Below, piece by piece: positions 25,247 to 33,835 of a stretch of DNA of 50,980 nucleotides. A program made the translations under genes and the position numbers. Origin of the DNA: Winkia neuii subsp. neuii DSM 8576 (GTDB taxonomy: Bacteria > Actinomycetota > Actinomycetes > Actinomycetales > Actinomycetaceae). The stretch lies in the NCBI RefSeq assembly GCF_000420405.1, contig NZ_ATUW01000010.1, positions 1-50,980 of the forward strand. The letters are read 5' to 3'. Position 1 is the first letter of the stretch. Each line of letters opens with the position of its first letter. A model generated the notes under the pieces. The model was not told where the DNA came from and did not search any database. It saw nothing but the letters and a program-made list of their open reading frames with translations.

Positions 25247-26722
25247 ATGTCTGTCGAAATACCACGGTCGCTGCAGGATTACGTTCGTGAGTTGAATCCT
25301 GAAGAGGGCATTTGGATTGGAGGGCGCGCTCACCAGAGCGCAACTGGCAAGACATTTGCCGTTCACGATCCGGCTACTGGAAAGGTCATTGCTCAGGTTG
25401 CAGCGGGTTCGAAAGAAGACGCCAAGGCTGCAGTAGATGCCGCCCAGCGGGCGTTCGCAAGTTGGGCAAACACTCCTCCTCGCGAGCGAGCCGAGATTTT
25501 GCGCAAGGCTTGGGAACTAATGCTAGATGAGGCCGAATTACTGGCAGGCCTTATGGCTTGGGAAAACGGCAAGGCAATGGCCGATGCTAAAGGCGAAGTC
25601 ACTTACGCAGCGGAGTTCTTCAGGTGGTACTCGGAAGAGGCCGTTCGATCGGATGGGGACTATGCGATTCCACCGGCCGGTGGAAGCCGGCTGATAGTTA
25701 CTCATCGCCCGATTGGGGTAGCCGCCCTCATAACGCCGTGGAATTTTCCGGCCGCCATGGCTACCAGAAAGATTGCTCCAGCTCTGGCTGCCGGATGCAC
25801 GGTGGTCCTCAAGATGGCTTCCGAAACTCCGCTTACCGCTCTAGCTGTTATGCGTATCTTGCAGAAAGCAGGGGTGCCTGATGGGGTAGTGAACATGGTT
25901 CCGTCGGCTAATTCGGCGGATATCTCCTCTACCTGGTTAGCGGATCCGCGGGTGCGATTGATCTCTTTCACTGGTTCAACTGGAGTTGGTTCGCTACTTA
26001 TGCAGCAGGCCGCCAAGAGGATTGTGAACTCGTCTATGGAACTTGGGGGCAACGCCTCCTTCATTGTGGGGCCCACGGCCGATGTGGAAGCTGCAATCGA
26101 AGGCGTAATGGTTGCGAAGTTCCGGAACGGGGGGCAAGCGTGTACTGCAGCAAATCGCCTTTATGTGCACCAGGATGTAGCCGAGCAATTCATTGCTGGT
26201 TTGTCCAATAAGGTGAAGGAACTAAAGGTTGGTTCTGCTTTTACCGAGGGCGTAGAAATAGGCCCGCTCGTAAATCGGAAGGCTTTAGAGTCAGTACGGG
26301 ATTTACTGGCCAAGGCAGAAGCCGAGGGGGCCGAGGTAATTGCTAGAGCGCCTCTTCCAGATCTAGAGGGGTACTTCCTAGAGCCGCAGGTCGTCCAGGT
26401 AAAGGACAACTCTTCTGCACTATTCCAAAACGAGATTTTTGGGCCTGTTGCCCCGATCTTGGTTTGGTCTAATACCGAGAGCATGCTGGCGGACGTAAAC
26501 TCTACGGAGATGGGGTTGGCCTCTTACATTTACGGTGATCTACAGTGGGCACTATCTACCGCTGAAAAGATTGAGGCTGGCATGGTCGGGGTAAACCGTG
26601 GATTGGTCTCTGACCCGGCTGCCCCCTTCGGTGGGGTAAAACAGTCTGGAATTGGCCGTGAAGGGGGGCGCGCGGGCGTTCGTGAATTCCAAGAGACACA
26701 GTATTTCAGTGTTGCTTGGTAG
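25247..26722 (+). CDS. gabD: Succinate-semialdehyde dehydrogenase
   Basis: The 491-residue aldehyde dehydrogenase has TPWNFPAAMATRKIAPALAA, FTGSTGVG, catalytic Glu265 in MELGGNASF and nucleophile Cys299 in GGQACTAANRLYVH, followed by EIFGPVAPIL. The close match to the GabD cysteine motif and its place after gabT and gdhA identify it as the enzyme that oxidises succinic semialdehyde to succinate. The Ser in GGNASF replaces the more usual Pro. GGGAGG lies upstream of the ATG. It is the last gene of the operon, followed by a strong hairpin. Confidence 0.92.
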   Translation: MSVEIPRSLQDYVRELNPEEGIWIGGRAHQSATGKTFAVHDPATGKVIAQVAAGSKEDAKAAVDAAQRAFASWANTPPRERAEILRKAWELMLDEAELLAGLMAWENGKAMADAKGEVTYAAEFFRWYSEEAVRSDGDYAIPPAGGSRLIVTHRPIGVAALITPWNFPAAMATRKIAPALAAGCTVVLKMASETPLTALAVMRILQKAGVPDGVVNMVPSANSADISSTWLADPRVRLISFTGSTGVGSLLMQQAAKRIVNSSMELGGNASFIVGPTADVEAAIEGVMVAKFRNGGQACTAANRLYVHQDVAEQFIAGLSNKVKELKVGSAFTEGVEIGPLVNRKALESVRDLLAKAEAEGAEVIARAPLPDLEGYFLEPQVVQVKDNSSALFQNEIFGPVAPILVWSNTESMLADVNSTEMGLASYIYGDLQWALSTAEKIEAGMVGVNRGLVSDPAAPFGGVKQSGIGREGGRAGVREFQETQYFSVAW

Positions 26723-26806
26723 CAGGGATAGGAAGGGTATGGGAATATCCCAACGCTCTGTCCTCTATTCGTTGGGACGTTTTTAGCAGTTTCCATCTCT
26801 AGAAAT

Positions 26807-26858
26807 CGAGGGTATGAGCCCGGTGTTGAGCCGGTCTCATACCCTCGGTCTTTTTCTT
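26807..26858 (+). terminator. Terminator of the gabT-gdhA-gabD operon
   Basis: A perfect 12-bp stem (26807-26818 with 26836-26847) can be extended inward by a CCGG/CCGG pairing and is followed by TCTTTTTCTTT. Confidence 0.9.
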
Positions 26859-27095
26859 TGGGCTAATGAAGCTGTACCCCGTGCTTTGGTATTTGCGAGT
26901 CTGGTTCGCACCTGCAGATGGATCCCGGAGCACTCCCTGCAGCCATGGCCGCTTTCGAACAAGTGATCAGACGAATCTGCCCGTCATACGAGAGGGTAAG
27001 TCTTGCGCGTAGATATTCCTAGGTGTAGGCAGTATGTTAGCTGGGCTAGCTTTTTGGGAGGCAGAGCGCAGCATGCAAGGTGCTTTCTCAACAGC
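26859..27095. other. Intergenic stretch with no recognised feature
   Basis: This lies between the gab terminator and the 3' end of the minus-strand permease. Short frames exist (for example 26866-27012, 48 residues), but none has a ribosome binding site or recognisable sequence. Small palindromes such as the two CTGCAG sites look incidental. No tRNA or clear minus-strand terminator was seen. Confidence 0.5.
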
Positions 27096-28652
27096 CTATT
27101 TGTCCTCTTTTATTGCTATGGCGGTGGGCGGATCCTCGTTGCCTGTAGGAGGTGCCACTGATTTACGCAGAGGGGACCTACCGGCGAAGAAATCGGGATA
27201 CTTCAGGCGGCAGAGGAGCATGAGTATTACCCCTGTACCTAGTAGGAGCAGGGTAAGTATAAATACGAGCCCGATTCCGCCAATTTCCGATCCAGATCCA
27301 AAGGCGGGATCGTAGGAGTCGTAGGTGGTGACTACCAGGAGGGTAAATAGCATGAGTGCTCCCGCACCTGGGAACAGGAAAGTCATAAAAAAGTTGTGCA
27401 CCGAGGTAAACCAACGTTTTCTGAAATAAACCACGCATGCTAGAGCAGTGAGCCCGTAGTAAAAACAGATCATTGCTCCAAGCGTGGCTACGGTATCCCA
27501 GAGGACTTTCTCGGAAAGGAAGCGCATCACTGTATAGAAAATTCCCGCAGTAATTGCGGCCAGCACCGTAGAGAATCCCGGGGTGAAGTACTTGGGATGA
27601 ATAGAGGCAAGTTTTCGTGGGGCGGCGCCGTAGTACCCCATAGACAGGAGGGTGCGAGCCGGCGAGACTGCAGTCGATTGCAAGGATGCCATTGTCGATA
27701 CTAAGACGGCTACTGAAATTAGAATTGCCCCGCCTCCGAGCACCGGGGTTGCGAGGGCGAAGAACGCGTTGTTAGCGATCTTTGGGTTACCGAGTCCGAG
27801 TTCGTCAGTAGGGTCTACGCCTGCGTAGGTCATGGCTCCCAGTGAAACGAACATATATATGAGGACGACGATCGTGACGGTTAGTGTGGCGGCTTTACCT
27901 GGGGTAGACGCTGAGCCTTTTGTCTCTTCAGACATGGTCAAAGTGACGTCCCAACCCCAGTAGATGAATAGCGCTACTGATACTCCTGCGGCGAGCTGGC
28001 CCATTGATCCCAGTTCTAACGGGTTAAACCACGAAAGTGAAATTTGATTGAAATGGTAGGCCTGGCCCGTGTAAGCAAGGTAAAACATGACTGCGCCAAA
28101 ACCAACAAAGACTATCAACTCGAATGCGACCAAAATGTACTGCACGATTTGAGCGGTTTGCATGTCGCGGTAAGAAACCCAGGTAGCTACGGCCATGAAC
28201 ACAAGGCAGGTTGCTATGTTCACGGCAGTGTTTTGCGACAGGTCCGCCAACTGAGGATTTCTGGTGATTTGCGCGAGGGCAAGATAGAAAAAGTCGACGG
28301 CAATTCCGGCTAGGTTAGACAGTACGACGGTGGTGGCTATTATGAGTCCCCACCCGTTGAGCCACCCTAGATAGGGGCCAAAAGCTCTAACTCCCCAGGT
28401 GAACGAGGTGCCAGCATCGGGAATAGCTGCGTTTAACTCGCGATATCCGAAGGCAGTAAGGAGCATTGGCACGAAACCCACGAGCAAGATAGCTGGTAAC
28501 TGGTGTCCTACTGCGGCAGCGGTGGGACCTATGGCGCCGGTCAATGTGTAGGGGGGAGCGATGCAGGATAGGCCTATGACTATGGCTCCTACCAGCCCAA
28601 CTGATTCGGCAGAGAGACCTTTTGAGGATTGTGCTTTTGGCTCATTGCTCAC
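27096..28652 (-). CDS. APC-superfamily amino-acid permease
   Basis: The 518-residue polytopic protein has about 12 hydrophobic helices and the APC N-terminal pattern VGLSCIAPPYTLTGAIGPTA written here by its start (GLSCIAPPYTLTGAIG), then RELNAAIPDAGTSFTWGVRA and GWGWDVTLTMSEET-like sequence (YWGWDVTLTMSEE). Such carriers import amino acids or amines with protons. Its place next to the gab cluster makes GABA or glutamate plausible cargo, but sequence does not settle this. The GTG start has GGGAGG seven bases upstream. It overlaps the universal stress gene by 11 bases, so the two form one transcript. Confidence 0.88.
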   Translation of the reverse strand: MSNEPKAQSSKGLSAESVGLVGAIVIGLSCIAPPYTLTGAIGPTAAAVGHQLPAILLVGFVPMLLTAFGYRELNAAIPDAGTSFTWGVRAFGPYLGWLNGWGLIIATTVVLSNLAGIAVDFFYLALAQITRNPQLADLSQNTAVNIATCLVFMAVATWVSYRDMQTAQIVQYILVAFELIVFVGFGAVMFYLAYTGQAYHFNQISLSWFNPLELGSMGQLAAGVSVALFIYWGWDVTLTMSEETKGSASTPGKAATLTVTIVVLIYMFVSLGAMTYAGVDPTDELGLGNPKIANNAFFALATPVLGGGAILISVAVLVSTMASLQSTAVSPARTLLSMGYYGAAPRKLASIHPKYFTPGFSTVLAAITAGIFYTVMRFLSEKVLWDTVATLGAMICFYYGLTALACVVYFRKRWFTSVHNFFMTFLFPGAGALMLFTLLVVTTYDSYDPAFGSGSEIGGIGLVFILTLLLLGTGVILMLLCRLKYPDFFAGRSPLRKSVAPPTGNEDPPTAIAIKEDK

Positions 28653-29532
28653 GGCTGCCTCCCAGTTCAGTTATTGGCTCGGCACCGTCGCGCGGAACAA
28701 CTACTAGGGGTACGGGTATGGCCCGCATAATTTTGGAAGCTACCGAGGACATGAAAAGCCTCCTGGGCTGGGCTAACTGCGAAGACCCCAATACTGCTAG
28801 GCCGCTCTCGCGCCAGTCGGTGTTTGTTGCCGCGTCCTCGATCGAGTCACCTACGGTGATCTCGAGCTCGATGGGGTAGTCGCTCCCCAGTAGTGATTCG
28901 GCACGGGTTCGCACATATTCGATATGCTCTTTGGCTTTTTTCCTGGCTCTGCTTTCGGTTTCGTCCTCAGAGGGACCTTTGGCGGCAACCCAAGAGACAA
29001 TGCGTAAGGGTACCTCGCTGCGCTTCGCTAGAGAACACGCATAGGTAACTAGGTCGGAGTTGCCGGGTCTGTTGTCGGCTCCGACGGTAACTCTAGTTAG
29101 TGCTTTTACTTTTAGCTCGCGCATTCCCCGCGGGGCGAGGGCAAGTGGTACCGGACAGGTAGCCATTAGGGCGTAGCCAACTGAGCCTAGGGTAAGGCGA
29201 CCCAGGGCTGAGCGCCTAGAACCCGATATGACCAGCATCGTGGGGTCAAATTCCTCCACAGCTTCTAGCAATCCTTCTTCGGCACTATCGGCGTAACGAA
29301 TATGGGTGCGTATGGTGAGTGTGGATCCTTCAATTGCCTCTTCCATCCAGGCACGTGCCTGTTCTTCAACTAGGACGTCGTATGAGGCATCGGGCATGAC
29401 CACGCTGGCGCGTTCACGTAAAATTATCATTACGATATCGACAACGGCATCAAAAGATCTAGCAAATATGCATCCAAGTTTTAGGGCGTCGCGGCCGCGT
29501 GGGGCGCTGGTGTATCCCACTAGAACGGACAT
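28642..29532 (-). CDS. Tandem-domain universal stress protein
   Basis: The 296-residue product has two UspA-type domains, each beginning with a hydrophobic strand. The first carries SGSRRSALGRLTLGSVGYAL ahead of CPVPLALAP, matching the GX2GX9GS nucleotide-binding pattern. The second ends LGSSQLAQPRRLFMSSVASK and IPVPLVVVPRDG, with a degenerate version. It is cytosolic and probably binds ATP through the first domain. Paired Usp proteins next to amino-acid permeases are common in actinobacteria. GGAAGGAG precedes the ATG. Confidence 0.87.
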   Translation of the reverse strand: MSVLVGYTSAPRGRDALKLGCIFARSFDAVVDIVMIILRERASVVMPDASYDVLVEEQARAWMEEAIEGSTLTIRTHIRYADSAEEGLLEAVEEFDPTMLVISGSRRSALGRLTLGSVGYALMATCPVPLALAPRGMRELKVKALTRVTVGADNRPGNSDLVTYACSLAKRSEVPLRIVSWVAAKGPSEDETESRARKKAKEHIEYVRTRAESLLGSDYPIELEITVGDSIEDAATNTDWRESGLAVLGSSQLAQPRRLFMSSVASKIMRAIPVPLVVVPRDGAEPITELGGSREQ

Positions 29533-29599
29533 AGCTGTTAGCTCCTTCCGCTAGCTTGCTGGACTTCTTTGGGCAGCAATACTAAGTGTGGTTCACGCT

Positions 29600-29605
29600 A
29601 CTATA
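29600..29605 (-). promoter_or_regulatory. Possible -10 box for the stress protein-permease transcript
   Basis: TATAGT on the minus strand about 68 bases before the stress-protein ATG is the best -10 candidate; no convincing -35 is seen. Confidence 0.25.
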
Positions 29606-29706
29606 AATGTTTTTGGGCGGCCACCGGAAGCGCCCGGTCGAAAGTGTAAACGCTAGTAAATCTTCTTTAAATAGTGCGTTTTGCGTTTTGATTGTGTAAA
29701 GTGTGT

Positions 29707-29807
29707 ATCGCACGACCAGCGTAGGCCGTAAGTCCCAAGTGTGCGGCAGGTATGACTTAACTTCAACGGTGAAGTGCGATTTGCAGTTTTATTGGCTTAG
29801 GCGCCAA
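29707..29807 (+). promoter_or_regulatory. Possible structured 5' leader of the class III aminotransferase
   Basis: The 110 bases before the gene can pair in a nested way. ATCGCAC (29707-29713) pairs with GTGCGAT (29774-29780). Inside it TAAGTC (29729-29734) pairs with GACTTA (29754-29759), and TTCA/TGAA (29762-29765/29770-29773) forms a small hairpin. TTGGC/GCCAA (29792-29796/29803-29807) lies just before the GGAGGAG ribosome binding site. An alternative, longer hairpin ACTTCA/TGAAGT (29760-29775) competes with the closing stem. No known riboswitch class is recognised. Confidence 0.35.
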
Positions 29808-29820
29808 AACGGAGGAGTAA

Positions 29821-31191
29821 ATGACTGTACAACTCGATGAAAATAGGATCCAGAAACTCATTGAGGAGCAGGAAAAGATTCTCAATGACAACACGCAAGA
29901 ATCTAAGCGGATGTACGAATCCGCCAACCATCTTTCAAACGGAGTGGCTTCCGCCTACCAGTCGCGCGATCCGTGGCCCATCTACATTGATCGTGGTTCC
30001 GGTGCGAAGATCTGGGATGTTGACGGTAACGAATACTACGATTTCCACAACGGCTACGGCTCAATGGTGCAAGGGCACGGCCATCCGGCTATCGGGAAGG
30101 CCTTAGCCGAACGGTGGCCAAAGGGCTCGCATTTCGGGGCAGCAACCGAGGACGACATAGTGGTGTCGAATCTGCTTGCGCAGCGTTTCGGACTCGAAAA
30201 ATGGCGCTTCACTAACTCTGGTTCCGAGGCCACTATGGACGCCATCCGCATTGCCCGCGCTTACACTGGCCGTGACACTATTATGAAGATCTTCGGATCC
30301 TACCACGGTCATCACGATGCAGTTATGGTGTCCATTGGCGTTGACTACGAAGATATTGGTCCCCGCGATCATTACAAGCAGCTGCCATATGGCGGTGGCA
30401 TTCCCGATTCTACCGTCGAGCTTACGGTTCCGGTTCCGTTTAACGATGCCGAGGCGATGGAAGCGCGCATTGTCGAGCTGGATAAGGAAGGGCGCAAACC
30501 CGCCTGTGTAATCATGGAAGCTGCCATGATGAACCTAGGAGTCGTGCTTCCCGAGCCAGGTTATTTAGAGGCGGTGCGCCAAATTACCAAAAAGCATGGG
30601 GTGGTCTTGATTTTCGACGAGGTAAAGACCGGTCTTTGCGTGGCCGCTGGGGGTGCCACCGAGCGCTTCGGAATCACCCCGGATATGGTTACACTGGCGA
30701 AGGCTCTGGGTGGGGGGCTACCAGCGGGCGGCATAGGCGGAACCTCTGAAGTCATGTCCGTGGTCGAGGACCACACTGTAAACCAGGTGGGTACCTATTC
30801 GGGCAACCCGCTCTCTATGGCTGCCGCCCGTGCCTCGCTCGAACAGGTTCTGACCAAGGACGCCTACAAACACCTAGATCACCTCAATGAGCGGATTTTA
30901 AAAGGGTGCAACGAGGTCATTGCAAAGTATGACATTGACGCCTATACGGTAGGTATCGGGTCGAAGGGATGTGTTACTTTCTCGGACGCGAAGATCGTAG
31001 ATTACGAGTCCTACGCCGAACACCAATCCGGTGGCATCACTGATTTAGCTTGGCTCTGGAACATGAACCACGGTATTTTCATGACCCCGGGGCGTGAGGA
31101 GGAGTGGACGCTTTCGGTAGTACACGACGACACTGCGATTGACGCGTATGTGGGTGCTTTGGATTCGTTACTCGCTGAAGTTACTAAGTAG
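29821..31191 (+). CDS. Class III aminotransferase, glutamate-1-semialdehyde-aminomutase-like
   Basis: The 456-residue PLP enzyme has FHNGYGSMVQGHGHPAI, FTNSGSEATMDAIRIARAYT, FGSYHGHHDAVMV, LIFDEVKTG and the PLP lysine in TLAKALGGGLPAGGIGG near 293. The pattern is closest to glutamate-1-semialdehyde 2,1-aminomutases and related aspartate aminotransferase-family proteins. The N-terminal 45 residues are longer than in HemL, and no haem genes are nearby, so HemL function is doubtful. It may act on an amine or beta-amino acid. The ribosome binding site is GGAGGAG at 29811-29817. It stands alone, with a long leader and a strong terminator. Confidence 0.82.
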   Translation: MTVQLDENRIQKLIEEQEKILNDNTQESKRMYESANHLSNGVASAYQSRDPWPIYIDRGSGAKIWDVDGNEYYDFHNGYGSMVQGHGHPAIGKALAERWPKGSHFGAATEDDIVVSNLLAQRFGLEKWRFTNSGSEATMDAIRIARAYTGRDTIMKIFGSYHGHHDAVMVSIGVDYEDIGPRDHYKQLPYGGGIPDSTVELTVPVPFNDAEAMEARIVELDKEGRKPACVIMEAAMMNLGVVLPEPGYLEAVRQITKKHGVVLIFDEVKTGLCVAAGGATERFGITPDMVTLAKALGGGLPAGGIGGTSEVMSVVEDHTVNQVGTYSGNPLSMAAARASLEQVLTKDAYKHLDHLNERILKGCNEVIAKYDIDAYTVGIGSKGCVTFSDAKIVDYESYAEHQSGGITDLAWLWNMNHGIFMTPGREEEWTLSVVHDDTAIDAYVGALDSLLAEVTK

Positions 31192-31194
31192 CCG

Positions 31195-31237
31195 AAAGTA
31201 TGTGGGCCCAGCTACTTGCTGGGCCCACATACTTTTT
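31195..31237. terminator. Bidirectional terminator between convergent genes
   Basis: A perfect 18-bp stem (31195-31212 with 31218-31235) with a five-base loop has T-rich flanks in both directions. It ends the aminotransferase transcript and, from the other side, the metallopeptidase transcript. Confidence 0.9.
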
Positions 31238-31242
31238 CGATG

Positions 31243-32148
31243 CTATAGGTCGGTGGCACTGAAGGTGTCGCAAGCCTGCATGGATCCCTGTTCTATGCCG
31301 GTTTTAAACCATCTTGTACGCTGCTCGGAAGAACCGTGCGTCCACGAATCAGGGTTTACCCCACCCTGGCTCTGCTGCTGCAGATGGTCGTCACCGATAG
31401 CGGCAGCCACGCCAAGAGCATCGGCAATTTGGGTGTCAGAGGGCTTTTGCAAGAATGCTTCCCCGCTGTTCTTGTCGACCGTTTGCGATGCTCGGTTTAC
31501 CCAAATTCCTGCGTAACAATCTGCTTGTAGTTCCATACGCACCGCATCGGAGCCGTCGCCGCTTTGGCGCGTGTCGTGGGCGGTAAATTGGCCTGTCAGG
31601 TTTTGAATGTGGTGGCCGAATTCGTGAGCAACAATGTATTCCTGCGCCAGGGGGCCATTCTTTGCACCGAATTGGCTCAGTTGTTTGAAGAACGACAGGT
31701 CGAGATAGACTGTTTTGTCGCCGGGGCAATAGAAGGGTCCGACATTCGCAGAGGCCGTACCGCATTGGGTAGAAACGGAGTTTTGAAAAATCTGAAAACC
31801 GGGCTTGGCATATTCGGTGTTTGCCTGCTGGGGAAGCTGCTCGCCCCACATCGCATCCAAGGACTGTGCCGTGGCGACCATTCGGCATTCATCTTTCTGG
31901 TTTGCTGCCTGTCCGCTGGTGCAATGGGACAGATCAATACCTGGGGCCGCAGATTGGGATTGCTGTTGTCCACCGCTTCCAGTCAAACCGCCTATTAGGT
32001 CAACTCCCGTAAGCTGAGAAATAACTACTAGGGCGATAACTACCAACAGGGAGCCGCCTCCGCCTATCGCTAGGCCGCGGCCGCCGCGCCCTCCTTTTGA
32101 GGTGGTGACTCGCCCCGGGTCCAACTGGATGTTGTCATTGAAGCTCAT
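31243..32148 (-). CDS. Neutral zinc metallopeptidase, YpfJ-like
   Basis: The product (301 residues from the ATG at 32148, MSFNDNIQLDPGRV) has a Gly/Arg-rich N-terminal segment, one membrane helix (about residues 33-48, SLLVVIALVVISQL), a Gln/Ser linker and an extracytoplasmic peptidase domain. The zinc motif HEFGHH is at about 175-180, with a Glu/Asp-bearing MELQADCYAGIW downstream. Several cysteines (SHC, DEC, TQCG, YCPG) could form disulfides outside the membrane. Substrates are unknown for this widespread family. An ATG at 32154 would add two residues; neither start has a clear Shine-Dalgarno. Confidence 0.88.
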   Translation of the reverse strand: MSFNDNIQLDPGRVTTSKGGRGGRGLAIGGGGSLLVVIALVVISQLTGVDLIGGLTGSGGQQQSQSAAPGIDLSHCTSGQAANQKDECRMVATAQSLDAMWGEQLPQQANTEYAKPGFQIFQNSVSTQCGTASANVGPFYCPGDKTVYLDLSFFKQLSQFGAKNGPLAQEYIVAHEFGHHIQNLTGQFTAHDTRQSGDGSDAVRMELQADCYAGIWVNRASQTVDKNSGEAFLQKPSDTQIADALGVAAAIGDDHLQQQSQGGVNPDSWTHGSSEQRTRWFKTGIEQGSMQACDTFSATDL

Positions 32149-32209
32149 ACACAAATGGTAAGTTACCTAGCCAGATTTGGCTTCTTTTTAGTGTGTCCTC
32201 ACTCTGTTT

Positions 32210-32215
32210 TAGGAT
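32210..32215 (+). promoter_or_regulatory. Possible -10 box placing the ABC-F start codon at the transcript 5' end
   Basis: TAGGAT at 32210-32215 lies seven bases before the GTG at 32222, the distance expected between a -10 box and a transcription start. TTTAGT at 32187-32192, 17 bases further up, would be a poor -35. Confidence 0.3.
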
Positions 32216-32221
32216 AGGGCA

Positions 32222-33835
32222 GTGATAACTGCGAAGGATTTGTCCATTTCCATTGGCGACCGTCAACTAGTTCGCGAGGCGAATTTTACTATTCGCAAGG
32301 GCGATCGCATCGGCCTCGTGGGACGCAACGGCGCTGGCAAGACTACCACTATGACACTTTTGGCTGGACTTGCCGAGGAGGAAGGCGTAATAGCCTACTC
32401 GGGTGAGGTCACCTCGTCAGGGACCGTGGGTTATCTATCTCAAGATCCCAAGGTAGGTCAGCCAAACCAGAGTGGGATGGAGCGGATACTTGAAGCTCGC
32501 GATCTAGCCAGAATGTTACAAAAGATCGAAAAAGCGCAGCAGCAAATGTCGACGCTTACAGGCACAAAACAACAAAAGGCTATGGAACGCTACGTTCGTC
32601 TAGACCACCAATTTACTGTTTCGGGTGGCTATGCGGCTAGAGCTGAGGCAGCCCAGATTGCTTCTAACCTAGGTCTCAGCGAACAAACCGTATCTCAGCC
32701 TTTGCATACGCTATCTGGTGGGCAGCGTCGCAGAGTAGAACTTGCCAGGGTCCTTTTTTCTAAAGCTGACATTTTGCTGTTAGACGAGCCGACCAACCAC
32801 CTAGACCACGATTCAATTGTGTGGCTGCGAGACTATCTTCGTACCTACAGCGGCGGGTTTATGGTAATAACCCACTCCGTGCAGCTGCTAAAGGATACGG
32901 TCAACCAGGTGTTCTACATGGACGCCAACCGCGGCGTAATAGATATCTATCAAACTGATTGGGATACGTATCTAAAGCAGCGCAGCGAAGATGAAAAACG
33001 ACGTGCAAAGATGAGGGCAAACGCCCTGCGTAAGGCAGAGGCTCTGCGTGCGCAGGGCGAAAAAATGCGTTATAAAGCCACTAAGGCAGTTGCTGCTCAG
33101 CAGATGCTGCGTAGAGCCGAGGAGCTACTCGCTTCTGTGGGTGGCGGCGAAGAACAAGAAAAGGTTGCTAGACTGCGCTTTCCGAGCCCCGCCCCGTGCG
33201 GAAAAGTGCCGCTCAGGGGGGTAGAGCTCACTAAGACCTATGGCTCTCTGGAGGTATTTTTAGGGGTTGATTTAGCTATTGACCGAGGCGCGAAGGTAGT
33301 AGTACTCGGTTACAACGGCGCCGGGAAAACTACCCTCCTGAGGCTCCTGGCTCGTATTGAAGAGCCGGATATGGGCGAGGTGCTTGACGGACATGGTCTA
33401 AAACTTGGCTATTATGCGCAGGAACACGAGACCTTGGACATGCAAGCTACCGTACTCGAGAACATGGCGCATGCCGCACCCGATTTAGATGATACCCATG
33501 TGCGAAACATTTTAGGCCAGTTCCTCTTTACAGGTGACGACGTGTACAAGCCTACGCGCGTTCTCTCGGGAGGCGAGAAAACGCGTCTGGCTTTGGCCAC
33601 GCTGGTTGTCTCTGCTGCCAATGTCTTGCTCCTAGACGAGCCCACCAACAACTTGGATCCGGCCTCGCGCGAGGAGATTCTGAACGCGCTGCGAAACTAC
33701 GAGGGTGCCGTGGTATTAGTAACGCACGACGCGGGGGCAGTAAAAGCTCTACAACCACAGCGGGTTATATTGTTGCCCGACGGAGACGAAGATCTCTGGG
33801 ACGAAAGCTATATGGACTTGGTGGAGCTAAAGTAG
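32222..33835 (+). CDS. ABC-F family ATPase
   Basis: The 537-residue soluble protein has two ABC domains and no membrane part. The first has GRNGAGKTTT, LSGGQRRRVELARVLF and LLLDEPTNHLD. The second has GYNGAGKTTLLRLLAR, LSGGEKTRLALATLVV and LLLDEPTNNLDP. A charged linker rich in Arg, Lys and Ala (about residues 250-310) lies between them, as in ABC-F proteins that act at the ribosomal E site. EttA-like translation control or antibiotic protection are both possible; the linker is not obviously a known resistance type. The gene ends exactly where the convergent small gene ends. Confidence 0.9.
   Translation: MITAKDLSISIGDRQLVREANFTIRKGDRIGLVGRNGAGKTTTMTLLAGLAEEEGVIAYSGEVTSSGTVGYLSQDPKVGQPNQSGMERILEARDLARMLQKIEKAQQQMSTLTGTKQQKAMERYVRLDHQFTVSGGYAARAEAAQIASNLGLSEQTVSQPLHTLSGGQRRRVELARVLFSKADILLLDEPTNHLDHDSIVWLRDYLRTYSGGFMVITHSVQLLKDTVNQVFYMDANRGVIDIYQTDWDTYLKQRSEDEKRRAKMRANALRKAEALRAQGEKMRYKATKAVAAQQMLRRAEELLASVGGGEEQEKVARLRFPSPAPCGKVPLRGVELTKTYGSLEVFLGVDLAIDRGAKVVVLGYNGAGKTTLLRLLARIEEPDMGEVLDGHGLKLGYYAQEHETLDMQATVLENMAHAAPDLDDTHVRNILGQFLFTGDDVYKPTRVLSGGEKTRLALATLVVSAANVLLLDEPTNNLDPASREEILNALRNYEGAVVLVTHDAGAVKALQPQRVILLPDGDEDLWDESYMDLVELK

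Noticed and set aside
26866-27012. 48-residue ORF after the gab terminator
   Set aside because: No ribosome binding site, no recognisable sequence, and it directly follows a terminator.
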